Assembly: GCF_033115175.1 (NCBI RefSeq)
Contig: NC_084829.1
Location: 132,962,996-133,026,995 of the forward strand
Source of the DNA: Lepus europaeus
Taxonomy: Eukaryota; Chordata; Mammalia; Lagomorpha; Leporidae
Reading direction: 5' to 3'
DNA: 64,000 nt
The notes beneath the pieces are model-generated. The model did no database searches, was not told where the DNA came from, and saw nothing but the letters and a program-made list of their open reading frames with translations. Below, in pieces: positions 11,151 to 26,100 of this stretch (positions are counted from its first letter, which is position 1; every line of letters starts with the position of its first letter). The translations under genes and the position numbers were made by a program.

Positions 11151-14100
11151 CTACATTGAAGGAAAGAAAAAGAGAATATCAATATTTCTCATCTTAAATG
11201 AACATACAAACAAACAAAAATCCAGTATCCAGAACTCTACCCAACTGTCTCCTTAAAAGTGCTAATAAATGTAATAAATGATGAGCCTCAGAGTCTGCTA
11301 ATTGGAAGAATGGATATAAAATGGTCTTTCTTTTCCACTGCTATAGGCTAACTCCTAAAGAGGAGGAAAGCTCAGAAACTGATCATACCTTTTTCTCCTT
11401 ATGTGCTCCAGTAGATAAAATAAGCCCATTGCCAATCCCTTTAACACAATTAAAGACATTGGTTAATGTAAATTCTCCAAGTCAAGTTTCTCCACAAATA
11501 CAAGAAAAATGAAAACAGAAGACTGGTTACTCACACATATCAGAGCCCAGAGACCTTGTATTGCTGCTGCCCACTCAAAACCAATTTTCTCATACAGAAA
11601 TCCACCGACTGTTGGTCCTATAAAAGCACTTACGATGGAAAAAAGGAAGAGTATTTAATAATGCCAAAATATAATTACTTTATAAAAGCTGTATGATTCC
11701 TCAATCATAAATCTTCCTTCAATTAGAACTATAAGTATGAAAGAAAAAAGCCATTTCCTGAGCATAGCATAAGAAAATAATTCTACCTAATAATGATGAT
11801 GTTCAAAATTTATAAACAATTCTAAAATTATAACTGCTTCTGAGAAGTTGACAGCTTATGGAAAAGCAAAGAAAGATGGCACATGTCCAGAAAAATACAC
11901 TGTTTTATTGTATTTTTATCTAATATAACTCAATTTGATGCATACATATTGACCAAATACTATACTGCTAGCACACAGTTATTCTTCTTGTATAATAGAA
12001 GGTAAAAAACAAATGAATGAATACATTTTAAAAATGTGAGACATGATTCTGTTAAAGGGACTTACAAATATCAAATAAGACAAACTACATGAGACAATTT
12101 GGATTAGGTATTGAAACTACTGGTTGGCCGGTGCCGTGGCTTAACAGGCTAATCCTCCGCCTTGCGGTGCCGGCACACCGGGTTCTAGTCCCGGTTGGGG
12201 CGCCAGATTCTATCCTGGTTGCCCCTCTTCCAGGCCAGCTCTCTGCTATGGCCCGGGAAGGCAGTGGAGGATGGCCCAAGTGCTTGGGTCCTGCATCTGC
12301 ATGGGAGACCAGGAGAAGCACCTGGCTCCTGGCTTCAGATCAGCGCGATGCACCGGCCACAGTGGCTATTGGAGGTTGAACCAATGGCAAAAAGGAAGAC
12401 CTTTCTCTCTGTCTCTCTCTCTCTCTCACTACCCACTCTGCCTGTCAAAAAAAAAAAAAAGAAAGAAAGAAAGAAACTACTGGTATAATTCTTGATTCTT
12501 GAAGTCAGGGTGTGGATCAGAACTCTGACCCTGTGGCTGACATTTAGCCTGGCACTTAAGATCCAGGTTAAAACACATGAGTCCCATATCAGAGTACCTG
12601 GGTTCAGTATATCTGGCTCCAACTCCTGACTCCAGCTTCCTGCTAATGCACACCCTGGGAGACAGCATTGGTGATGGCTCAATTAACTGGGCTCCTCTCA
12701 CTGATGTAGGATACCTGGATTGAGTTCCCAGCTCCTGGCTTTAATCCAGTTCAATCCCAGCTATTGTGGCCATGGTGGGCATTTTGAGAGTGAGCCAGAG
12801 GATGGGAGCTTTCTTTCTATGTCTATATCTCTTCCTGCCTCTCAAATAAATTTTAAAAAGAACTCTGGACCAGCACTGTGGCATAGCGGGTAAAGCCACT
12901 GCCTAGAGTGCCAACAAGCCATATGAGCGCCAGTTCATGTCCCAGCTGCTCCACTTCCGATCCAACTTTCTGCTGTGGCCTGGGAAAGCAGTAGAAAATG
13001 TCCCAAATGCTTGGGCCACTGCACCCATGTGGGAGACCCAGAAAAAGCTCCTGGCTCCTGGCTTCAGATCAGCACAGCTCCGGCCATTGCAGCCATTTGG
13101 GGAGTGAACCAGCAGATGGAAGACCTCTCTCTCTCTGTCTCTCCATGTCTCTGCCTCTCTGTAACTCTGCCTTTCAAATAAATAAATAAATCTTAAAGAA
13201 AAAAAAAAAGAACTCTGGTTCTGCTTTGTTTCTGAGAAATTCATCTGACTCAACTGACTTTGCATCTGAACTTCTTCACCTGTAAAATGGGCATGGTATT
13301 TTCATCTTGCAGATGTCAACAAAATTCAACTCACCCAAGCGACCACACTGCACCAAAGAAACCTGACACAAGTCCCAATGTACTTAATCCCTCTTCAAAT
13401 CCATTTTCACTGCAAAGAGAGACATGAGTGTATCCATTATTATTATTTTTTTTTTGACAGACAGAGTGGACAGAGAGAGAGAGACAGATCTTCCTTTTGC
13501 TGTTGGTTCACCCTCCAATGGCCACCGCGGCCGGCGCACTGCAGCCGGCGCACCGCGCTGATCCGAAGCCAGGAGCCAGGTGCTTCTCCTGGTCTCCCAT
13601 GCGGGTGCAGGGCCCAAGGACTTGGGCCATCCTCCATTGCACTCCCGGGCCACAGCAGAGAGCTGGCCTGGAAGAGGGGCAACTGGGACAGAATCCAGCG
13701 CCCCGACTGGGACTAGAACCCTGTGTGCCGGCGCCGCAAGGCGGAGGATTGGCCTATTGAGCCATGGCGCCAGCGAGTGTATCCATTATTAAAAGGAAAA
13801 CCTACATGAGAGAAAATTTGTATAACAGATAAATTAAGGTAAATCAGGGACAATGTGGACAAAACTAACAGCAAGAACATTCCACTTCTAAGATAAAAGG
13901 CTATTGCAGCCATCTGAGGAGTGAACCAGTGGATGGAGGATCTCTCTCTGTCCTGTAACTGTGCCTTTCAAATAAATAAAATAAATCTTTTTAAAAACAG
14001 AACTTCTGGTCCGGCACTGTGGCGCAGTGAGTTAATGCCTTGGCCTGAAGCGCCGGTATCCCATATGGGTGCCGGTTCGAGACCTGGCTGCTCCACTTCC

Positions 14101-17100
14101 AATCCAGCTCTCTGCTGTGGCCTGGGAAAGCAGTGGAGGATAGCCCAAGTCCTTGGCCCCTGCACCTGCATGGGAGACCCTGGCTCCTGGCTTCAGATCG
14201 GCACAGCTCCAGCCGTTGCAGCCAATTGGAGAGTGAACCATCAGATGGGGGAACCTCTCTCTCTCTCTCTGCCTCTCCTCTCCCTGTGTAACTCTGACTT
14301 TCAAATAAATAAATGAATCTTTAAAAAAATAGAACTTTCATAGTTAGATTTGCTCGATGGTTTTCTAAAAATAATTTTATTACATATATGAGTACACTTA
14401 GAAAAGTTTCTGGGGAAATGGAATTAAAACATGCTTATTTTGGTGCAAAACTTTTAAAGTCTATGCACAGCTTTTTTATAATATGAACTTTCCATGAACT
14501 TTTTGAAAACCCCTTCGTATAAGATGTATTAAAAATCATGACCCATTTGCCCCAAATGCCTATAAGATACATAACTAAATCAGAAATTCTTGAGATGAAG
14601 ATGATATGAGAACAATGGGGAACTTTTGAAACACAGAGACAGCTCCTTTTTCCTAAAGTTAAAACACAAGTAAATTCAAAAAACTGAGAATTTTTATTAC
14701 AGATTAAATGAGAACTGTTGATTTGAACCAGCACAGTGATAATACTTGGTATTCTCCACCATCATGCCGACTGGACAAAAGAATGATAGCTAAGTGACAG
14801 AGGTTAGTTACTCTACTCTCAAATAAAGACCTCTTCTTTGAAAGAGGAAAATAATTCAAACCTTTCTGTTTGGCTTTGGCTTTTCAAAAACCATAAATAT
14901 ATATATGGCATAAACCAAACATATATATATATATATATAACATAAACCAAACCAAGTATCTACCCACACTCATGTCACCTATTAGTTTATCAATACCACC
15001 TTATATGTCATTTATATTATTGAACTATTATTATTTATACCATTTATGTCAAAATATTATATGCTATGAAATCGTGAAGTTCAGTATTGGGGAGGAACTA
15101 TTCAACATCCTACAAAATCAAGAAATTCAAGAAAACCTGTGGTGGTCACAGCTATTCACAGCACACTTCTTCATGCAACAGAAGTAACTTACTGTGCACA
15201 GCTGAGGATCTCTGGGAAAGTTGGAATAATACTCATTCCAGCAGAGACGCCATTGATCACTAACACCAGCACCAGCAGCCAGAGCTGACTGCAAAAGAAT
15301 TAAGGAGAAAACAAAACAGCACTTGTATTTTAAGAGACACAAAACTATAATGCAAAGAAGGCAGGACCCCAGGGAAGTTGGTGTCACTGAACTTAGAGTC
15401 ATGGCTGGTCCCATTTCATTAAGTTAATTTGCCCTTTATATTTTAGGGGAAGAAAAATGACTCTCTTGATATCTCAATCTTTGTGCACATATGTCACATG
15501 TGTAGAACCAATTTGCCTTGTTTTTATCATATAAAATCCTTTGAAGATTAGTTAAAATATCAACATGAATACTGTTTATTCAATCATTTGGCTTTGCAAT
15601 TCAATTAACTAAAAAATGGTATGGAATGCGGCAGGGTGAGGGATTAGACAAGAAACTAACATTTCTTCCATGTTGGGCACTATGTCACTTACTTAATAAG
15701 TAGATTATTTCATTTAATCCTGTGATAGAAGTACGAATACCAGTTCCTTTTGGTTGACAGCAAAACTGAAGCTCTTGGAAATTAAGTAATTTGCAAAGCC
15801 CAGATGCAAATCTAAGTCAAAAAGACTCTGGGGGCTGGCACTGTGGCCTATGGGGTAAAGCCGCCACCTGCAATGCCAGCATCCCATATGGGCACCAGTT
15901 TGAGTCCCAGCTGCTCCACTTCCAATCCATCTCTCTGCTATGGCCTGGGAAAGCCGTAGAAGATGGCCCAAGTGCTTGGGCCCCTGCACCCATGTGGGAG
16001 ACCCAGAGGAAGCTCCTGGCTCCTGGCTTCAGATTGGCCTAGCTCCAGCCATTACGGCCTTTTTGGGGGTGAAACAGCGGATGGAAGCCCTTTCTCTCTG
16101 TCTCACCTCTCTGTAACTCTGCCTTTCAAATAAATAAATAAATCTTAAAAAAAAAAAAAAGAAAGAAAAAAAGACTGAAATCTCTCTCTTCCCACATCAT
16201 GTTTTATCCAGGAAGAACCTAAGAAGGTCTAAGAAGCTCACTTTATTTTAGCAGATAAATTACAAGAAACAAGCTGTAATGTGCAGCTACTGCATGCTAA
16301 GGATACAGAAACAAAACATGATTTTGTCCCTCCCTCAAGCTCTGAAGAAGAGAAGAAAAAACACAGGAAAAATTACCTTTTAATGTGCAAGATTGGGACA
16401 GGTCCTAAAAGTATGAAACACCCAGCTGTGATTATGTTTCCAAAAACCAGAAACCATTTCCTTAGATGCTGGCAAAGAGAATGAGAGGACAAAGAAACTG
16501 TTAGAGGTAAAGACCCTCAAAAATCAAACTGGGGCCGGTGCTGTGGCTTAGAGGGTGAAGCCGCCACCTGCAGTACCAGCATCCCATATGAGCACTGGTT
16601 CAAGTCCCAGCTGCTCCACTTCCAATCCAACTCTCTGCTATGGCCTGGGAAAGCAGTAGAGGATGGCCCAAGTGCTTGGGCCCCTGTACCCACATAAGAA
16701 GACCCAGAGGAAGCTCCTGGCTCCTGGCTTTGGATCGGCATGGCTCCAGCCGTTGCAGCCAGTTGGGGAGTGAACCAGTGGATTAAAGACTCTCTCTCTC
16801 TCTCCCCGTCTCTCCTTCTCTCTGTGTGTGATTCTAACTTTCAAATAAATAGATAAATCTTGGGGAAAACATCAAATTATATAAGGAATCACTGATCAAC
16901 AGAAGTCATGATATTCAAACATTCAAATATCATGAAGAAAACAAAACTTTACATTTAAGAGTAAATGGGTCGATGATAAACTCAAAAGCAAGGACATTAC
17001 ACCAGACCACAGGGAGTCAGTGAAGATAAGAATTCCGTAGAAAGGGACATAGTGTTGATTCTGCACATGTCGAACTATTCCAGATATAATCATTTCAAAA

Positions 17101-20100
17101 GCAGTCACCAAAAGGGATCCATCAGGTAGTCACAGTGCCTTAAACATCACAGTGTTAAAAAGTGCCTGCCGCAGACTGTTAACACTCCTCTGTCCCCAAA
17201 TCCATACGTTAAATGCCACACCCAGTGCGATGCTGTATGGAGGTGGCCCTTTGCAAAGGAGGTGACTAGGTGTGGAAGGAGGAGCCCTCAGGAATGGGGT
17301 GAGCGCCTTCACCCAAAAGGTCCCAGAGGCCTCTCTTGACCATTCTACCAAGTGAGGTTACAGTGAGAAGAAAGCTGTGAATCGGGAAAGGAATCTGCCA
17401 GCACCAGGATCTGGGACCTCCCAGTCTCAGAGCCGTGTGAACACATTTCCATTGTTTTTTTGTTTGTTTGTTCGTTTGTTTTTAATTTATTTATTTGACA
17501 GGTAGAGTTATAGATAGAGAGAGATAATTTAGATAATTAAAAATGAATCTGAATGAAGAATGGGATGGGAGAGGGAGTAGGAGGTGGGAAAGGAATGGGG
17601 GTGGGAGGGCAGGTATGGGGGAAGATCTGCTATATTCCAAAAGCTGTACCTATGAAATTTATATTTATTGAATAAAAGCTTTCTAAGACTATATTTTAAA
17701 ATCAAGTTACTATGTAATCCCTATGTAATTTAGGTTTTGATAAATAAGTATGCAAATCTAATGAAGATGAGAAGTGAAAAACAAGCACTAAAGCCATAGA
17801 TCTGAGAAGTGGACAGGAGCACTGATTTTGTACAGCAGTGATCTGTGCTGATGGTTTACATCTAGAAATAGAGGGGATTTTCTGTCAGGACAGCTCTGGA
17901 CAAACTATGAATGCTTACACGGCTGATTCTTTCACCCCCATAGGAAACTGAAAATATCTCTTCCTAAACAGAATCCATTTGATTAAATCCCATAATAATC
18001 TCTGGGATTCTGCCCTAATTATAGGATGAATCTTCCTCTCCTCAACTTTTTTTTTTTTTTTGGTAGAAAGCAGCTTTTTCCTTTCAAAAGACTCCCCTTC
18101 ACCCACATGAGGCAATTAAAAGTGAATCTGCTCAAGGTCATGGCTGAAGTTGGAAGGCCCAGAGAGTTCGCCGTTTCAACCCAAGGAGTTGAAAAACGAG
18201 GGCTGGCGCTGTGGTGTAGCGAGTAAAGCCACCACATACAGTGCCAGCATCCCACATGGGCGCCGGTTCTAGTCCTGGCTGCTCCTCTTCTGCTCCAGCT
18301 CTCTGCTATGGCCTGGGAAAGCAGTAGAAGTTGGCTCAAGTCCTGGGGCCCCTGCACCCACGTGAGAGACATGGAAGAAGCTCCTGGCTCCTGGCTTCGG
18401 AAAGGCTCAGCTCTGGCTGCTGCAGCCATTTGGGGAATGAACCAGCAGATGAAAGATTCTCTCTCTCTCACTCTCTCTCTCCTTCTGCCTCTGCCTCTCT
18501 ATAACTCTGCCTTTCAAATAATAAATAAATAAATCTTAAAAAAAAAAACTAGTTGAAGAACAGTTTGAAAACTTCTGGTCTAAACATACATATGTGACTC
18601 AAATAGAACGAAAGTATACGTACAGGCATTTTGTCACTGAGCAGACCAAAGAGTGGAGAAGAAATGGTGTAGGACAGTGCCAAACCCAGGAATACCAGTC
18701 CCACATATCCAGCTGGTAAGTTAAACTGTAAAAGAAATCGTGCATTACAGTCACATGGGGAAGTCATTTTTCAAATAAGCATTCATCTTTTCTCCAGTCT
18801 ACTAATACTCAGGAATCTTCCAATTTTTTTTTGTCTTACTTTTAGAAAGGGGATTGTCTCTAAGGGTAAGAAAAAAAAGCCTAACTATGAGTCAGAAGAC
18901 ATAGATTATTTTGCTCTGTAGCACTTGACAATAAACATACAATTTTGCTCCTATGACCCACAACATCTTTATATATAAACCAGTATTTCAAAAACTTTAT
19001 GTGCATAAAAACTACCTGGAGAGCTTGCTAAAAGAGGGCCTTGAATCCAACTCTGCAGCTTCTGGTTAGGAAGTCTAGATGGGGCCCAAGATTCTGCATT
19101 TCTAATAAGCTCGCAAATGATACTGACAGTCACAGAGGGCTCTTTGATGTACACTGGCATAAAAACACAGATGATAAAATCTACTTTACCCATCTCAAAG
19201 GGATATTAATATCTAATTTAAAAATTAACTGGCATGATACATCTGAAAAGGCTTTGAAAACATTAATAATGTAACTCTGATACTGTCAGTATTACTAACA
19301 TGATAAAAATGTCTTTTATTAAAATACAAGATATTTTCATTTTCCTTAACTAATTACTTCAGCTAGATTCATTCATTCAGCCCATGGAACTTATTTACGG
19401 GTCACTATATCTGTTAATAGTTTTTGTGACAAACATTAACTCTTGCTAAAACTTACTCCTTGAAAGATAATAGCAAGACACAAAAGTCCAAAATGCCCTA
19501 TACTCATATTATGGCTGGTGAATGAGGGTTGGAGCCATCCTATCCTAAAAGGTTGGACAACCAGTGACTTTACAAACTGCCAATCAAAAAGATAAAAAGT
19601 TTTCTAACAATGGGAAAAGAAACATTTGCTAGGAAAATAGGAGTGCAAATTTCTGAGGATTTCCTTGGTTGGAGTTGTATGAAGCAGTAGCATGAGACCG
19701 AAGCCCAACAATCTGAAAAAACATAAATAGCAGTGTTCTCTGCACTAAGTGTCCACAGTGGTGAGGCAACACCAATGGATTAAAAGTCTGGTGCCAATCA
19801 GTCTGGAGCAAACAGAGCCCCCCAAAACCTACCGCTTGACAAGTGGTCAACCAAAGGTGTCTCTGGGGACACCTGGCTTCCTTTCTCATTTAAATAAACT
19901 ACTTTTCCCTTGGAGGGGAAGAGTGGATGATTTCTCACACACAAACAACTTGGGTTTCTCAGAGATCAGTTACAGAGGATTTTTCATTAGGCACAACTTC
20001 TTAGGTGCACAGAAAAATGACTCAAAGAGACACGTTGTTGATGATGTGCGTGGATTGTGTCACTGTAACACGAAATATTTTTGTTATGTGTCACCTCATG

Positions 20101-23100
20101 GATGTTCACCAGTTAAGCATGATGTTACATTATTCTCTAAATCTTGGGCCATGCACTAAAATTACAGTCTCGAAGTTTATCTGTGAAATACCCCAAATTG
20201 CAGTGACTGCAAAGGGTAGTGTGAAATTATAAGAAAAATTAATTTTAATCCTTGCATTGTATAATGGATGAACAGAGGATAAGTGTCCTTGTTCAGCAGT
20301 GCAGATGAGGTCTGTGCTGGACCTACAATGACACGAGCAAGGTCTTGGAAAGGAGACCAATATTTAGCTGCCTTAGTGAAACTGTTCTACACTGAGTCAG
20401 ATCCCTCATTCAGAGGGACATCACAGAAGGAAGGCACAGCTATCCTGGTGCGCAGTTCTCAGTCTGCCTCCTTCTCATACCCACTCAAAGGTCTTACCTT
20501 GCTTTCCACAAAGCAGGGACCGAGAACCAGCAATCATGTGCACCTACTACAGCACAGAGCTCTGTGACAGTCAGGCTACTTACCTTCTCCAAAACAAAAA
20601 GAGACAGAGTGGGATCAAGGAAGCCAAAACATGAGCTGGACGAAATGATGACAAAGGCTATGAGGCCAACCTTGGGTAGAGTAATGAGTTTCCAGAATGA
20701 GTGTTTACCTACATCAGCATCTTTGGGGTAAAATGAAAGACACAAGAAATAAGCATAGCATTGAAAATCTCCTAACTTTCTGTTTTAATGCATTTTGAAC
20801 AGTAAAACTGGTAATAGCTGCACCTTTGAGTTTGCCAAACATTGCATATCATTTACATTTTCAGGTTAATTATTCAAACCTAGAGGTCACATTCAATTTT
20901 ATTAAAAATAATTTTTCCAACCCAAAAAACAATTACCTGGAATTGGAGTGTGAGGGTGAGTTTGTTAAACATTATAACCTAGAAGGAAGGCCTTACCCAG
21001 ACCGGGTGGAGAATATGAAAAGTTTGACTTTGTGCCCGGGAGAAGTGACACCAGAGTTTTACCAAAGAACAAGGTTCTTAGGAGGAACTTATGTTACTGA
21101 TAATTTTAAAAAGACACTTTTTTCTGCTAGTAAAATAAACATTATATTAAAAAAGCACTATTGAATCCTGTGTAAATTGGATTAGTATTCAAAGTCAGTT
21201 GAGCACCAACCTTATTTCCCACAGTCCAGTGGTAATCCAACTTGTTCATGTCCCAAAAGCACCATGCACAGCTATTTCCAAGCCTCTAGTCAATTTGCAT
21301 GACTTTTTTCTTTATTCCCTGCCAAGTTTTCATTTTATTTACCCTAGAAGGTCTGGTTCAGGGTATAATTAATTCATAGATTTTCCCTTTTTCTGGCTTC
21401 CTATTGCATTTCTAATCTATACTACATATCTTACCACTGAAATTATATTTCCCATTATTTCATGACTTTCCTATGTTCTAATTAATTTATTGAACACAAG
21501 CTTTGCTGAGCCAGGCACCATCCAAAACACTGGACACGCAAAGATAAATATGACAGACTACAATCTTTTCCTGCATGAAAGAACAACAAAAAGAAGTTGA
21601 GGGAGCTAGGACAGAATTAGGAGAGTATTTAGTGGAGCACATAACAGGGTTGAACACTTCAGGGAGGGCTGTACAGAAGGGCTTTCAAAAGTAGTCCCAT
21701 CCAATAATAAACAAATGAGGTTTTCATTCTGTAATCCCGGAGTTATGAAAGCAACATTTCAGAGGCCTGAGAATTTTTATTTTGTTTTTGTTTACTTTGG
21801 TATCCTGCAAATTCTTACAGTCTGTCTAGTTTTGTCTTTGTGTATGTCGTGGAGTTTGAACAACAGGAAGGAATTGTGTAAGTGCAAGAATAATGTTGGA
21901 CAAAGATAAAAAAAAAATAGTGCCATCTAAGTTGATTCCTAGAGGACGAGCTTGAGATGTGCAGGCAAAGAAAGGACAAACAATAATCCAGGCATATTAT
22001 TCAAAGACCCCAAAATGAAGGTAAACTCTTCTGTGTTTGAGAAAATAAAGAAGAGACACACACTTTGAAGACAGATTGGAGTAGACAGTGGCAGTGATGT
22101 GGGAAGTGATCACCGTGCAGACGATGTAGTGATAGGACTATGCAGCACCTTGCGACATACACTGGGAAGTCTGAGAAATCACCAAGGACTGAGAATCCGA
22201 CATGGAATTTGGAGGGAGCTCCATGGCCCTGTGAAGACTGGAGGCAGAGGGGCTGGCTAGGGAGCTGTTTTAGTGATTCTGCCAGAGATGATATTGGGGT
22301 TGAACGGGAAGGCACCTTGAGGGTGAAGATCAGCCCTTAGATACGTTAGCTTCTTCTACAGCACCCAACAGAGATCATTATTCTATAAATTATTGAATAA
22401 CGATCAAGTGGAGGGTAAAGTTGAAGAAAGTCAAGAAGCATTGCTCAATTATTTTAGGTCCTACACTTGGACTTTTTCATACTACAAGAAATAAAGCTAA
22501 ACCATGGTGTTAGAGTGAACCAAATCCCAGCACCACCAGATGCTCAACTTTGGAAACAGTTAAGTGGCACCACCGTGTGGCTCATTGAGGTATTGCCATC
22601 AGGGAGACAACTGACTGAATTTTGTCTATTAAGCATTATAGTTTCCTTTAAAATATAAATTGTAAATGATTCTAATGAGAATTGGTTAAATTTATTGTGC
22701 ACTTAAATTTTATTATGCATTTATAGTATAAGACAAAGCAGTATGACATACATAGTCCCATTCCTTAAAATACAAAGTGAGAAAAGGGGTTATCAAAAAT
22801 ATATTAAAAAGACTATGAAAAGAAACACATAATTAGTTGAATTAAGATGTTGAAGAAGACAAAGTAATGAAAACTTGGGGTTGTTCAAGGGACATGTAGA
22901 AGAATCCAATGGGGAAGTTTTTAAAACCACGTGGATATTCTTTTTGCTTCCTCCAAAGTCATACTTTTGAATGGACGGGACTCCCACTCTGACAACACCT
23001 GCCCCATGAACTCACTGCCAGCAGCAGAGGAAGCGAGGCAGTCCTCAGGAGTGAGGGAAAAGACGAAAGCTGAGCTCTCAGCCTGGGTTACATAGCACCC

Positions 23101-26100
23101 AGCCCAGTGCTGAAAAGGTCCAGAGAAATTCCCAGCAAAGGGCTCCTACAAATTAGGTTTTGCAGAATGAGCAGGGTAGGGAGAGTGGGAGGGAAATATT
23201 CCAACCGTGAGACTCCTCAGCTTAAATGTAACATAGCTCCCAGTAGATTTCAGAATAAAGGTCACACGTCATGGATATGAGGATTTTTCTAATTGACAAT
23301 TAACACACACACACACATATATATACACATTTATGGTGTACAATATAATGTTTTGATATATGTTTATATTGTGGAATGACTACATCAGGTGATTTAATAT
23401 AAGCATTCTACCATGTACATCATTTTTTCTGGTAAGAATATTTAAAGTCTACTCTTCGCAATTTTCTGTGACAGTATTCTTCCTCTTACCCACAGTTCCT
23501 TTCTGCAGTCTGAAAATACAACATGGACAATTCCAGAAATAAGTAACATTTTGTATAACGTTTTATATAATATTGCTATAATTGTTCCATTTGATTATTA
23601 GCAATTGTTAATTTCTTACTGTACTTGATTTAGAAATTAACTTTTATTATAACCATGTATGTACAGGAAGAACTGACGTATATACAGAATGTGGTACTAT
23701 CTGCAGTTACAAGTATATACTCGAGATATAGAAATGTATCTCCCTTGGATAAGAGGCGGCAACTCTATTCAATATATTGCTATTAACTGTAGTCCCTCGA
23801 ACTTAGTAAAGGGATTTAACGAAAGGATTGACACATCCATGGCTATTTTAGAAATATTTCTTTTGGCCGGCACTGTGGCATAACAGGAAAAGCCACCATC
23901 TGCAGTGCCGGCATCCCAAATGGGCGCCGGTTCGAGTCCACTTCCAATCCAGCTCTTTGTTATGGTCTGGGAAAGCAGTAGAAAATGGCCCAAGTCCTTG
24001 GGCCCCTGCACCTGTGTTGGACACCTGGAAGAAGCTCCTGGCTCCTGGCTTCGGATTGGCACAGCTCCAGCCAATGTGGCCAATTGGGGAGTGAACCAGC
24101 AGATGGAAGACCTCTCTTTTCTCTCTCTCTCTGCCTCACCTTCTCTCTCTGTGTAACTCTGACTTTCAAATAAATAAATAAATATTTTTAAAAAATAAAT
24201 ATTTCTTTTAAATAGTTCAGAGGAAGGGACTGGTGAACAGATATAAAGGATGAGAAAGAGGGACTCCAGCTGCCTTAAGCTAAAGTCATGTTGTCTGTGG
24301 GTCTACAGGAAAACAGAGTAGGCAGAATCTGCAGAATACCAAATTCTGCCAATATCACAAAAAGAAATTTAATTTTCTAGCTTCTATCTATAAACTCTCC
24401 TAAGACAACAACTTTTAAATGTACTGCTAAATTAGAACAACTAAATCTTCATTTGCAGATTTAATGGCATCAATCCTAGAGATTTTTAAAACTTTTTTTC
24501 ATCCAATCTAAATAAAATATAAAGAGAAAAATTTTCAGTCTTTTTCATTGTTGTTCTTTGTGAAAATATAGCTATCTGTGACTTGGGTGCAGGGGAACCT
24601 TAATAGAGAAGTAACAACAACAGCAAAAACAAAAAAGATGAGAAATAAGTACTAAGTAACTAGGTTAGTGGTGAGTAGAAGATACCGAGTGGGGAGGGGG
24701 AGAGAGGTGACCAGAAGTGCACGCCAAATTGTTAAATCAACAGTAGGAGTCACTGTGTGTTTGTTCCCCATGTAGGACCTCTGTCCTTATAAGTTGTACT
24801 ATGAGAATTAATGGTAAAAGTTGTCTTCAAACAGTACTTTATAATTTGTGTGTCTGTGTGGGTGCAAACTACTGAGATCTTTACTTAGTATAGAGTTGAT
24901 CTTCTGTATATAGTTAAAAATGAATCTTAATGAAGAATGGGATGGGAGAGGGAGTAGGAGGTGGGTCGGGAGTGGGGGTGGGAGGGAGGGTATGGGGGGA
25001 AGAACCTCTATAATCCAAAAGCTATACCTATAAAATTTATATTTATTAAATAAAAGTTTTTAAAAATGCAAGCAAAAAAAGGAAGTACAGGCCAGTCCTC
25101 AGGGTAACAGATGTTGGGGCCAATCTAGCATTTAATCACATAAATTCTCAATATCAACTACCAGCTAATAAGTAAGTCTTAGCAAACTCTATTTTCCTTT
25201 TCTGAGGTGGGAAAGAATTAAATGTTTTCCTTCCTGCTACATGAGACTCTGACCTGATGTCTATTTCTTAATTATTAGCCAAGTCTCCAATGAATAAACC
25301 TGAGCACAGCCCAGAATACTAGTCACAGGCAGAAAGCCTGGCTACACCCGAAAGGAAGACAAGCACCACCATGTGGCCCACTGTGGTACTGCCTCTCCAG
25401 CTCTGCCTATCATTGGGTTCACCAAATCTCTGATTAAACTCCAGCTCTGTTCTGCTAGTAATCTAAAGGTTCAATGCCTACCGTGTTACATGGCAACCTC
25501 GCTTAAAATACTAATAACTCTGAGTGGTAGAGTTCATTTTGACAGGAGCGGATAAAGATGAACTATAAATATCTGAGAAGCATACCATGTTTTGTGCCTC
25601 TCCAAGCCTGCTTGTAGCCAGCACGCCCCCCATGGAGATCTGGCAGCAATTCCCAGGCAGGTATCACAGGGCAGGTTGACTCCTCCTATAGGGCATTAGC
25701 TTTGTACCAGAGTGACTCCCATTAAAGCCTAAGGAGGGTCTGCCCTCCCTCCTGTCCTAGAGCCTTCCTGAACCACTGGGCCATGTGTAGCCCATGGGAA
25801 CTCCTTTTTTATAGGCTGCTTTATATATTTATGCAGTTCTATATGGATTATAAATATGCTTTACAGGTTCCCTACATGTACGTATTAGAAATATGTGTTT
25901 TAAGCACTCTGGCCTCAGAATCAGCCCTTAAGGCATTCGGATCCGGCTGAAAAGCCCATGAGAGTATTTCAGGCATAGAAAGCCAAGACACTGTGGCAAA
26001 AAAAAAAAAAAAACACCACCTAAATGAAAGTTTCTGCAAGTGAGATCCCAGCGGAAAGAACGGGGCCATCAAAGAAGGAGGCACCTTTCTCTGAAGGGAG

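Noticed and set aside
16923-17111. 62-codon minus-strand frame considered as an extra SLC18B1 exon
   Set aside because: No similarity to the transporter; exons 8 and 9 join in frame without it.
18019-18471. 150-codon open frame on the minus strand
   Set aside because: Antisense reading of a C-repeat SINE plus flank.
20826-21164. 112-codon plus-strand frame in SLC18B1 intron 6
   Set aside because: Antisense to the host gene, AT-rich, with no recognisable similarity or splice context.
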